A stretch of DNA of 64,000 nucleotides, taken from NCBI GenBank assembly GCA_021299385.1, contig JAJTGZ010000003.1, positions 1-64,000 on the forward strand. The letters run 5' to 3'. The notes beneath the pieces were generated by a model, which was not told where the DNA came from, ran no database searches, and was given only the letters and a program-made list of their open reading frames with translations. This document shows positions 51,488-58,965 of this stretch, piece by piece (positions within the stretch are counted from its first letter, which is position 1; each line of letters begins with the position of its first letter). Position numbers and translations under genes: made by a program. This stretch comes from Phycisphaeraceae bacterium. Its GTDB lineage: Bacteria; Planctomycetota; Phycisphaerae; Phycisphaerales; UBA1924.

Positions 51488-51543
51488 TCGATCCGTTCCC
51501 CTCCGCGTCCCTCCGCCCCGCTCCGCCCCCTCCGCGAACCTCT
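51488..51543 (-). repeat. GGTTCGCGGAGG-type dispersed repeat, reverse copy
   Basis: On the minus strand it reads AGAGGTTCGCGGAGGGGGCG, then GAGCGGGGCGGAGGGACGCG. It matches the copy at 45631-45674 in unit order and spacing. It lies between the rplM promoter and livK. Confidence 0.75.
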
Positions 51544-51653
51544 TCTCTTTTCCATCTCCCCCACCCACCCTGCAAATCACCCCCAGCCTAGATAGACTCA
51601 TCCGCACACGCACCACTCACAACGCGCGTGTAGACCATCACGGAGCAACCCAG

Positions 51654-52799
51654 ATGCGTAAAGCCCTCCTCGCCCTCGCCACCCTGGCCCTCATTCCCTG
51701 CATCGCCCAGGCCGCCGCGCAGCCCCCCGCCGCACCCATCACCATCGGCCACTACGGCTCCCTCACCGGCAGCGAGGCGACCTTCGGCCAGAGCACCAGC
51801 AACGGCATCAAGCTCGCCATCGAGCAGATCAACGCCAAAGGTGGCATCAACGGCCAGTTGATCCTCCTCAAGGAATACGACACCAAGGGCGACGCCAAAG
51901 AAGCAACACTCGCCGTCACCCGCCTAGTCAAGAGCGACAAGGTCGTTGCCGTGCTCGGCGAGGTCGCCAGCAAGCTCAGCCTCGCCGCCGCCCCCGTCTG
52001 CCAGGAGGCGCAGGTGCCGATGATCTCACCGAGCAGCACCAACCCCCGCGTCACCCAGGCCGGCGACTACATCTTCCGCGTCTGCTTCATCGACCCCTTC
52101 CAGGGCCTCGCAGGCGCCAAGTTCGCCACCGGCACGCTCAAAGCGATGAACGCCGCCGTCCTCATCGACCAGGCCCAGGCATACGCCGTCGGCCTCGGCG
52201 AACAGTTCCAACTCAACTACACCAAACTCGGCGGCAAAATCGTCAGCACCCAAACCTACTCCGGCGGCGCACAAGACTTCACCGCCCAACTCACGGCCAT
52301 CCGCACCGCCAAGCCCGACATCATCTACATCCCAGGCTACTACACCGACGTCGGCAACATCGCCGTCCAAGCCCGCAAGATGGGCATCACCGCCCCGCTC
52401 CTGGGCGGCGACGGGTGGGACAGCGCAGAGCTCGCCAAAATCGCCAAGGACGCCATCGAAGGCTCCTACTACACCAACCACTACGCACCCGACCAGCCCG
52501 ATGCCAAGGTCGTCCAGTTCATCGCCGACTACCGCAAGGCCTTCGGCAACCAAACCCCCGACGGCCTGGCCGCCCTCGGCTACGACGCGGCCAACATCCT
52601 CTTCGCTGCCATCAAAAACAGCAAGTCCCTCGCAGGCCCAGACCTCCGCGCCGCCATCGCCGCCACCAAAGACTTCCCAGGCGTAACCGGCAATATCACA
52701 CTCAACAAAGACCGTGACGCCGAGAAGGCCTGCGTCGTCGTCGAGTTGGCCGGCGACCCCCCACAGCCCAAGTACGTAACCACCGTCGCCCCCAGGTAA
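51654..52799 (+). CDS. livK: branched-chain-amino-acid-type ABC transporter substrate-binding protein
   Basis: The 381-residue product has a signal peptide (LLALATLALIPCIAQAAAQ) and the periplasmic-binding-protein type I fold of LivJ/LivK: ITIGHYGSLTGSEATFGQS, IEQINAKGGINGQ, AVLGEVASKLSLAAAPVCQE, MISPSSTNPRVTQ and ITAPLLGGDGWDS. The ligand may be a branched-chain amino acid or a related amide; the sequence cannot settle this. It is the first gene of a complete livKHMGF cluster. A ribosome site GGAG lies nine bases upstream of the ATG. Confidence 0.9.
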   Translation: MRKALLALATLALIPCIAQAAAQPPAAPITIGHYGSLTGSEATFGQSTSNGIKLAIEQINAKGGINGQLILLKEYDTKGDAKEATLAVTRLVKSDKVVAVLGEVASKLSLAAAPVCQEAQVPMISPSSTNPRVTQAGDYIFRVCFIDPFQGLAGAKFATGTLKAMNAAVLIDQAQAYAVGLGEQFQLNYTKLGGKIVSTQTYSGGAQDFTAQLTAIRTAKPDIIYIPGYYTDVGNIAVQARKMGITAPLLGGDGWDSAELAKIAKDAIEGSYYTNHYAPDQPDAKVVQFIADYRKAFGNQTPDGLAALGYDAANILFAAIKNSKSLAGPDLRAAIAATKDFPGVTGNITLNKDRDAEKACVVVELAGDPPQPKYVTTVAPR

Positions 52800-52886
52800 C
52801 CCAAAGGGCCGAGGTTTCAGGGCCGGGGGCCGAGGAAGACACCAGCAAGCCGCAACACGCCCTGGCCCATCGGGCAAGGACCGCCC

Positions 52887-54155
52887 TTGACTGAACTGCT
52901 GCAAACGCTCACCACCACCATCGCCGTCGGGTCGCTCTACGCGCTGCTCGCCCTCGGCTACACCCTCGTCTACGGCGTCCTCAAGTTCATCAACTTCGCC
53001 CACTCAGACATCTTTGTCCTCGGTGCCTGGACCACCTTCACCGCCGCAAACGTCCTCACCGACAGGCTCGGCATCAACCCCACCCAATCACCCTGGTGGG
53101 GCGCCGTCCTCATCCTCCTGCTCACCATCGCCGTCTGCGCGACCGTCGGGTACCTCATCGAACGCTTCGCCTACCGACCGCTCCGCAAAGCACCAAGGCT
53201 CAACGTCCTCATCACCGCCATCGGCGTCAGCCTCTTGCTGCAAAACCTCGGGCAACTCAACGGCCGCGTAACCGTCGCCACCGACAAGGACGGCCGCCCC
53301 ACCGCCACGCTCCCCTTCGGCTCCACCCCACGCAGCATGCCCCCGCTGCTGCCAGACCTCGTCCTCAACGAGACCGTCCTCTCCCAGGGCACGCTCGCCG
53401 GCGGCACCCAACGCGGCCTCGTCAAACTCGACCAGCCCCTGACCATGCTCGATGGTCGCACCTACCGCATCGAGTTCACACGCACCGCCGACGGCCAGCC
53501 TCGCCGAGAGGTCCTCGCCCTCACCGCAACCGCAGGCACCTTCCCCCCCGGCACCGACCTCGCCACCCAGCCCCGCCGATCCCCCGCCGAGGTTGACGGC
53601 CTCCCCTATTCCCTCATCCGCTCGCCGCGCGTGCCGATCATGCTCGTCGATGTCGTCATCGTCGCCGTCGCCATCACCCTCATGCTCGGCCTTGAGTTCC
53701 TCGTCTTCCGCACCCGCCTCGGCCGCGCAATGCGCGCCCTGAGCTTCAACATCGAGAACGCCGCCCTCATGGGCATCAACGTCAACGCCGTCATCAGCTT
53801 CACCTTCGTCCTCGGCACCGCCCTCGCCGCCGCCGCCGCCTTCCTCTACCCCCTCAAATACCCCGGCCTCAACCAGCCCGCACATCAGATCTGGGTCCTC
53901 CTCGGCCTCAAGGCCTTCATCGCCGCCGTCGTCGGTGGCATCGGCAACATCCGCGGCGCGGTCCTCGGCGGCTTCCTCATCGCCGGTATCGAGTTCTTCG
54001 GCACCCTCTACGGCGACAAACTCTTCATCTCCCTTGGCGCTCGCCCAGGCCTCGGCACAAGCCTGGCCGATGTCTATGTCTTCTCCATCCTCATCCTCGT
54101 CCTCCTCGTCAAGCCCAACGGCCTGCTCGGCTCACCCGTCAAGGAGAAGGTCTAG
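52887..54155 (+). CDS. livH: branched-chain-amino-acid-type ABC permease LivH with a large insertion
   Basis: The 422-residue product starts at TTG 52887 (with AAGGA seven bases upstream). The N-terminal helices carry SLYALLALGYTLVYGVLKFI then NFAHSD, and the C-terminal half has the permease coupling block (NIENAALMGINVNAVIS) and VVGGIGNIRGAVLGG. LivH proteins have about 300 residues; here residues about 125-245 are a hydrophilic insertion with no homology I recognise, placed between membrane segments. The insertion contains many Pro, Thr and Arg, and no frameshift is needed to read through it. It may be an external domain. Confidence 0.88.
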   Translation: MTELLQTLTTTIAVGSLYALLALGYTLVYGVLKFINFAHSDIFVLGAWTTFTAANVLTDRLGINPTQSPWWGAVLILLLTIAVCATVGYLIERFAYRPLRKAPRLNVLITAIGVSLLLQNLGQLNGRVTVATDKDGRPTATLPFGSTPRSMPPLLPDLVLNETVLSQGTLAGGTQRGLVKLDQPLTMLDGRTYRIEFTRTADGQPRREVLALTATAGTFPPGTDLATQPRRSPAEVDGLPYSLIRSPRVPIMLVDVVIVAVAITLMLGLEFLVFRTRLGRAMRALSFNIENAALMGINVNAVISFTFVLGTALAAAAAFLYPLKYPGLNQPAHQIWVLLGLKAFIAAVVGGIGNIRGAVLGGFLIAGIEFFGTLYGDKLFISLGARPGLGTSLADVYVFSILILVLLVKPNGLLGSPVKEKV

Positions 54156-54158
54156 GAC

Positions 54159-55274
54159 ATGCCCAGCGCCCTCGACGCCACCACCAACGCCCAACTACGC
54201 AGGCCCAACCTGCCGCTGATCACACTCCCCTGGCTCGCCTGCGCGCTCCTCGGCCTGGCGATGCTCATGCTCGGTCGCTTCCTGGGTTCATACCAGGAGA
54301 CCCTCATGCAGCAGGTCGGCATCTTCGCCATCGCCGCCGTCTCGCTCAACATCGTCAACGGCCTCGCCGGGCAGTTCTCCATGGGCCACGCCGGCTTCAT
54401 GGCCGTTGGCGCCTATGTCGCCGCCGCAACCACCTACTACGGCTCACTCCTGCACTTCAACACCGCCGAGCTCCAGCCCGGCCTCTTCAACTTCGGCCAC
54501 GTGCTCATGCTCATCGGCCTCCTCGCCGGCGCACTCGTCGCCGCCGCACTCGGCTACCTCGTCGGCCTCCCCTCCCTCCGCCTCCGAGGCGATTACCTCG
54601 CCATCGTCACCCTCGGCTTCGGCGAGATCGTCCGCGTCCTGCTCCAGCAGACCAGCCCGCAAGTCAACGGCAAAGACCCCGCCGAGATCGCCGCCTTCAC
54701 CGACGCACCCCTACGCACCCTCGCACGCATTCCCCTCAACGGCGCACTCGGCTTTGAGGGCGTACCCGCCTACGCCACAAACCTCTGGATCTGGACCTTT
54801 GTTGGCATCACCTGCCTGGCCGCCTACCGCATCAAAGAAAGCAGCAGTGGCCGCGCGTTCCTCAGCATCCGCGAGGACGAAATCGCCGCACGAGCCATGG
54901 GCATCAACCTCACCAAATACAAAGTCCGCGCCTTCGTCCTGGCCGCCTTCTTCGCCGGCATCGCCGGCGGCCTCCTCGCACACGCCGGCGTTACCACCTC
55001 CCCCATCGACGCCGGCTTCCAACGCTCCTTCGAGATCATCATCGTCGTCGTCCTCGGCGGCCTCGGCTCCATCAGCGGCGCGGTCCTCGCCGCCATCGTC
55101 TTCGTACTCCTGCCCCAGGTGCTCCATCCAATCAAAGACTACCGCCTCGTCATCTTCGCCCTCCTGCTCATCTCCATGATGCTCCTGCGCCCCAAGGGCC
55201 TCTTCGGCGTGCGCGAAATCTGGAACATCCTCCCACGCCGTGCAGCCCACACAAAACCAGGTGCCACACCATGA
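54159..55274 (+). CDS. livM: branched-chain-amino-acid-type ABC permease LivM
   Basis: The 371-residue product has about ten hydrophobic segments and the LivM blocks LNIVNGLAGQFSMGHAGFMA, LPSLRLRGDYLAIVTLGFGE, and the ABC-contact loop SIREDEIAARAMGINLTKYK. It begins 3 bp after the livH stop and its last codon overlaps livG by ATGA. Confidence 0.92.
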   Translation: MPSALDATTNAQLRRPNLPLITLPWLACALLGLAMLMLGRFLGSYQETLMQQVGIFAIAAVSLNIVNGLAGQFSMGHAGFMAVGAYVAAATTYYGSLLHFNTAELQPGLFNFGHVLMLIGLLAGALVAAALGYLVGLPSLRLRGDYLAIVTLGFGEIVRVLLQQTSPQVNGKDPAEIAAFTDAPLRTLARIPLNGALGFEGVPAYATNLWIWTFVGITCLAAYRIKESSSGRAFLSIREDEIAARAMGINLTKYKVRAFVLAAFFAGIAGGLLAHAGVTTSPIDAGFQRSFEIIIVVVLGGLGSISGAVLAAIVFVLLPQVLHPIKDYRLVIFALLLISMMLLRPKGLFGVREIWNILPRRAAHTKPGATP

Positions 55275-56059
55275 GCACCTTCCTCCTGGACGCACAAAAT
55301 CTCGGCATCAGCTTCGGCGGCCTCAAAGCCGTCCAGGCACTCACACTCCAAATCCCACCCAACGCTCTCCACGGCCTCATCGGCCCCAACGGCGCAGGCA
55401 AAACCACCGCCTTCAACCTCCTCACCGGCGTCTACAAACCACAAACCGGCTCCATGACCCTCAACGCCCAAAACCTCATGGGCCTCCCGCCCCACCTCAT
55501 CGCCAAGGCCGGCCTGAGCCGAACGTTCCAGAACATCCGCCTCTTCGGCGAGCTCTCCGTCCTCGACAACGTCATGCTCGCCTCCCACTGCCGCGGCCAC
55601 CACTCGATCGTCGCGACGCTCTTCCGCAGCCCCACCTTCCTCGCCCAAGAGCAGGCCATGCGCCGCCGGGCCATGCACCTGCTTGACCTCTTCGCCCTCG
55701 CCCCAGCCGCCCACGCCCAGGCCAAGTCCCTCCCCTACGGCGACCAACGCCGCCTGGAAATCTGCCGCGCCCTCGCCACCGAGCCGCGCGTCCTCCTGCT
55801 CGACGAACCCGCCGCCGGCCTCAACCCCAGCGAAAAACAAGCACTCGCCAAACTCATCCAGACCGTCAAAGCACAGTTCAACCTCGCCGTCCTGCTCATC
55901 GAGCACGACATGAGCCTCGTCATGCAAGTCTGCGAGCAGATCACCGTCCTCGACCACGGCTGCACCATCGCCCACGGCACCCCATCGCAAATCCAATCCG
56001 ACCCACGCGTCCGAGAGGCCTACCTCGGCGAGCCAACCCCCACACCCGCAGGCACCTAA
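55271..56059 (+). CDS. livG: ABC transporter ATP-binding protein LivG
   Basis: The 262-residue product has Walker A GPNGAGKTTAFN, the LivG-typical LSRTFQNIRLFGELSVLDNV, a signature motif reading LPYGDQRRLEI, Walker B LLLDEPAAGLNPSE and switch His in IEHDMSLV. It energises uptake with LivF. It overlaps livM by 4 bp. Confidence 0.94.
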   Translation: MSTFLLDAQNLGISFGGLKAVQALTLQIPPNALHGLIGPNGAGKTTAFNLLTGVYKPQTGSMTLNAQNLMGLPPHLIAKAGLSRTFQNIRLFGELSVLDNVMLASHCRGHHSIVATLFRSPTFLAQEQAMRRRAMHLLDLFALAPAAHAQAKSLPYGDQRRLEICRALATEPRVLLLDEPAAGLNPSEKQALAKLIQTVKAQFNLAVLLIEHDMSLVMQVCEQITVLDHGCTIAHGTPSQIQSDPRVREAYLGEPTPTPAGT

Positions 56060-56061
56060 CC

Positions 56062-56769
56062 ATGCCACTCCTCAAGGTCGAGAACCTCAGCGTCCGCTAC
56101 GGCTCCATCCGCGCCGTAACTGATATCTCCTTCTCCATCGAGCAGGGCGAAATCCTCACGCTCATCGGCGCCAACGGCGCAGGCAAAACCACAACCCTCC
56201 GCGCCGTCAGCGGCATGCTCAAACCCACCGGCTCCGTCCACTTCAACGGCCACAACATCACCGGCACACGCCCGGACATCCTCCTCCGCCAGGGCCTCGT
56301 CCACTGCCCCGAAGGCCGCGGCATCTTCAGCAACATGACGGTCCTAGAAAACCTCGAGCTCGGCACCTTCACCCGCCACGACAACGAACAAATACACCAC
56401 GACATGCAAAGCATGTTCACCCTCTTCCCACGCATCAAAGAACGCCTCAAACAAAACGCCGGCACCCTCTCCGGCGGCGAACAACAAATGCTCGCCATCG
56501 CCCGCGCCCTCCTCGCCCGCCCCAAACTCCTCCTCCTCGACGAACCCAGCCTCGGCCTCGCCCCCCAACTCGTCCAAACCATCTTCAAAATCATCCGCGA
56601 GATCAACGAACAAGGCGTAACCATCCTCCTCGTCGAACAAAACGCCCACATGGCCCTCCAAGTCGCCCACCACGCCGTGGTCTTAGAAACCGGCTCGATC
56701 GCCATGACCGGCCCAGCCAGCGAACTCGCCAAAAGCGACGCCGTCCGCAAGGCCTACCTCGGCTGCTAA
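56062..56769 (+). CDS. livF: ABC transporter ATP-binding protein LivF
   Basis: The 235-residue product has Walker A GANGAGKTT, VHCPEGRGIFSNMTVLENL, signature LSGGEQQMLAIARAL and Walker B LLLDEPSLGLAP, the usual LivF sequence. It starts 2 bp after livG and ends the operon. Two palindromic repeats follow the stop. Confidence 0.95.
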   Translation: MPLLKVENLSVRYGSIRAVTDISFSIEQGEILTLIGANGAGKTTTLRAVSGMLKPTGSVHFNGHNITGTRPDILLRQGLVHCPEGRGIFSNMTVLENLELGTFTRHDNEQIHHDMQSMFTLFPRIKERLKQNAGTLSGGEQQMLAIARALLARPKLLLLDEPSLGLAPQLVQTIFKIIREINEQGVTILLVEQNAHMALQVAHHAVVLETGSIAMTGPASELAKSDAVRKAYLGC

Positions 56770-56770
56770 C

Positions 56771-56796
56771 GGGTAGGTCGGCTCTCCGAGCCGACC
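56771..56796. repeat. 26-bp palindromic repeat, second of two identical copies
   Basis: Identical to 3647-3672 over 26 bp. It begins 2 bp after the livF stop and can form a nine-pair stem with a 3-nt loop, so it could act as a transcript end or mRNA 3' stabiliser. Confidence 0.9.
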
Positions 56797-56837
56797 CCTC
56801 GCGGCTGCAATAAGCATCGCCAATGTTCCAACATCAG

Positions 56838-56873
56838 AACCCCTCCCCCGAGGGGAGGGGCAGGGGTGGGGTT
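56838..56873 (+). repeat. 36-bp G/C palindromic repeat with G-quadruplex motif
   Basis: This full copy is identical to those at 16305 and 47754 over the 36 bp. It lies 69 bp past livF and 70 bp before the next repeat. Confidence 0.92.
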
Positions 56874-56942
56874 CCCTCCGGGCATTGGCGATGGTCGTCA
56901 TCAAACTGTCATGTCTGAATCCCACCCCCATCCCTCGCCCCA

Positions 56943-57047
56943 AAGGGGCGACGGCATGTAGCCACGGGTGAAGCGACGCGGCTCTGCGCGTCGCGTAACC
57001 CGTGGAACACACGACGAAATCGCTGCCGCCCCGACAGGGGCGGAGGA
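56943..57047 (+). repeat. left inverted repeat flanking the nuclease-like gene
   Basis: About 105 bp with nested palindromes: CCACGGGT (56962-56969) pairs with ACCCGTGG (56998-57005), inside it GCGACGCG pairs with CGCGTCGC, and CGCCCC-GACA-GGGGCG lies at the inner end. The block GGGGCGACGGCATGTAGCC is repeated in reverse orientation at 58245-58370. Confidence 0.8.
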
Positions 57048-57106
57048 GAAGTTGGACACCGCGTGGATGCTGCGAATACCCAATACGAGGATTTCAATCA
57101 ACGAAG

Positions 57107-58135
57107 TTAGTATTTGCGTTCGTTACAGGTCGTACGCTCAAACAAAAAAGGCTCCGGTGTGCGTGCTGTCATCCTACGGGCGGTGGGATCGAAGCTAAAG
57201 ACTGTTACGCCCTGATTGAAGAATGGTTCGGGTTCGATCGGCTTGGTAGCATAAGGATTTTGCAGCAGGTATCCTCCATCAGCAAGTGTCTCGCGGTAAT
57301 TCGATGGATGAACATCTTGGCGCGCGAACATACCCGTTGAAACCATGTACCAGGACGCAAACACCCGTTCCTCCTTATGGTGCTCACGAAGTGGATCGGA
57401 GAATATCTTGCTGAGGGTTGCTCGGGGATTGAAAAACACTGCGCTTACGTCGGCGTTGGCAGGGTCAAGGAAATAACCGAGCGGAACCTGCGAGCCGCTA
57501 TGTGTGGTGAACGACTCAACACGCTTGTGTCCCGTCTCGATCATGTTGCCCGAGTCCGAAACATGGAACATCGGCTGATCGTACTGATACAGAACCCGCC
57601 ACATTGAACGAGCGTGTTGAACTATAAACCAGGGGTGGTCAAACGGCGCTAAGCACAGTAGAAATGGACGATCCTTTACGTGCGGCTCTGCTGAATACTT
57701 GCGATACGAGTTAATCTTGCCCTTGACCGCCCCGGAGAGCTTGGAAGTCGCCATCTCGCGATACTGGTCCGCGTCGAACGGAACCTGGGACTTATTCGTC
57801 CACTCGGGAGTCTGCCCAGGTCCCGCCTCGGTAACTTTCGCTTCAGCCACAATCACGCCTTGCGGCGCGTTGAGCAAGAAGTCCGGATGAGCCTTGGGTC
57901 GAGTCGGCTTGAATCCGAGACTCTTGAACATCGCGTGTAGATACAACTCCCAGAACTGGGGGCTGAACGAGCGTTGAAACTTAGGCACGAAGTCATTGTC
58001 AATATCAACGAAACCATCGGTCCACCGATCAAGACACCCCCGTGTTGCTGTCTCATTTCTAAGTCCTCGAAAGTGTGGATGCTGATCCACCGTCGGGACC
58101 TGCGGCGTCCAAAGATCAAGAGAATATGTAGGCAT
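57107..58135 (-). CDS. putative PD-(D/E)XK nuclease-like protein, low GC
   Basis: The ATG at 58133-58135 gives 342 residues. A compact PD-(D/E)XK pattern lies at the N-terminal third: E63 in FWELYLHAMFKSLGF, then HPDFLL (Asp85) and VIVAEAKVTE (Glu98, Lys100), the order and spacing of restriction-like nucleases. The remaining 240 residues are not recognised; they contain LLCLAPFDHPW and a C-terminal FDPTARRMTART. Codon use and GC (about 48 percent in a sampled line) differ sharply from the neighbours, and inverted repeats flank the gene. A stand-alone defence or restriction role is inferred. No methyltransferase partner is adjacent. Confidence 0.6.
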   Translation of the reverse strand: MPTYSLDLWTPQVPTVDQHPHFRGLRNETATRGCLDRWTDGFVDIDNDFVPKFQRSFSPQFWELYLHAMFKSLGFKPTRPKAHPDFLLNAPQGVIVAEAKVTEAGPGQTPEWTNKSQVPFDADQYREMATSKLSGAVKGKINSYRKYSAEPHVKDRPFLLCLAPFDHPWFIVQHARSMWRVLYQYDQPMFHVSDSGNMIETGHKRVESFTTHSGSQVPLGYFLDPANADVSAVFFNPRATLSKIFSDPLREHHKEERVFASWYMVSTGMFARQDVHPSNYRETLADGGYLLQNPYATKPIEPEPFFNQGVTVFSFDPTARRMTARTPEPFLFERTTCNERKY

Positions 58136-58244
58136 TACGGCACAGGTTAGGTCCGTAGATAACCGGCTGTCACTGCGTTTTGATCTGATCAACCTTCGAT
58201 GCCTCTGACCCCCACCCTGCCCACCCCACCTCAAAATCCTCCCC

Positions 58245-58370
58245 CGCCCCTACCGGGGCGGCCCCACGAATCCCACCACTCCCCACGGGTTCCGCGTCGG
58301 CGGGCGACCTGTCGGTCGCCGCACCGACGCTCCACCCGTGGCTACATCCCGTCGCCCCGTTGGGGCGAGA
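58245..58370 (-). repeat. right inverted repeat flanking the nuclease-like gene
   Basis: On the minus strand it reads GGGGCGACGGGATGTAGCCA and continues with the same CCACGGGT/ACCCGTGG arms as the left copy. The inner loop differs (GCGTCGG/CCGACGC plus a GGGCGACC/GGTCGCC hairpin). The gap 58136-58451 holds this repeat and no gene. Confidence 0.8.
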
Positions 58371-58570
58371 AACGGCGGCCGCATTCTCATTGACCGATAT
58401 TCGCACAGATAACCCCACCCCCCACACCTAAGCCTCCCAATACACTCCCCCATGCCCACCCCCTCCAACCCATCCTCCTCCTCGGCTGCTCAAGCCAAGA
58501 ACCCGCCGCCGCGATCGCCGGTGGCGTCTTCAGCATCTTCGGCATTTTCTTCCTCCTCTGGTGCGGCGGG

Positions 58571-58780
58571 ATGACCCTGGCCGTCGCTCACTTCGTCCTC
58601 TTCATCACCGTCATCATCCGCGTGCTCACCAGCCGTCAGATGCCCACCGAGAACCGCATCATCTGGGCCGTCGTCGCCTGGTTCCTGCCGTTGATCGGCT
58701 CGATCCTCTTCTGGACAATCGGCGTCAAGGACAACCGCCCGATCTTCAGCGGAAATAATCAGCCCCCACCGGCCGCATGA
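58571..58780 (+). CDS. small membrane protein with PLDc_N-like domain
   Basis: The product has at least 69 residues, with two helices: VAHFVLFITVIIRVL and IIWAVVAWFLPLIGSILFW, the second followed by GVKDNRP. The WFLPLIGSILFW pattern is that of the phospholipase-D N-terminal (PLDc_N) family of small membrane proteins. The frame is open further upstream and encodes ILLLGCSSQEPAAAIAGGVF, which looks like a lipoprotein or extra helix. No ordinary start codon was found in that frame; the ATG at 58452 is one frame off, so a frameshift near 58455-58490 is possible. Confidence 0.6.
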   Translation: MTLAVAHFVLFITVIIRVLTSRQMPTENRIIWAVVAWFLPLIGSILFWTIGVKDNRPIFSGNNQPPPAA

Positions 58781-58820
58781 GCGTGCCCACGTTCTCACCA
58801 CCCCCCGCACCAGCCGAAAA

Positions 58821-58894
58821 TGAGCGATACTGGACTCGAACCAGTGACCTCTTCCATGTCAAGGAAGCGCGCTAGCCAACTGCGCCAATCGCCC
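58821..58894 (-). tRNA. tRNA-Val (anticodon GAC)
   Basis: On the minus strand GGGCGAT pairs with ATCGCTC (one G-T pair), the discriminator is A, the anticodon stem CTTCC/GGAAG encloses loop TTGACAT (anticodon GAC), and the T-arm is ACTGG-TTCGAGT-CCAGT. The cloverleaf is complete; CCA is not encoded. Confidence 0.95.
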
Positions 58895-58965
58895 CGATGG
58901 GCCAAGAGTATACCGCCAACCACCCCGGCGGGCAATCGCCCCGCACACACCCCCAGCCCCCATCC

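Noticed and set aside
56943-58370. Insertion sequence with terminal inverted repeats
   Set aside because: The enclosed gene lacks a transposase motif, the repeats themselves are internally palindromic and diverged, and no target-site duplication was seen. It is kept as a possible passive cassette only.
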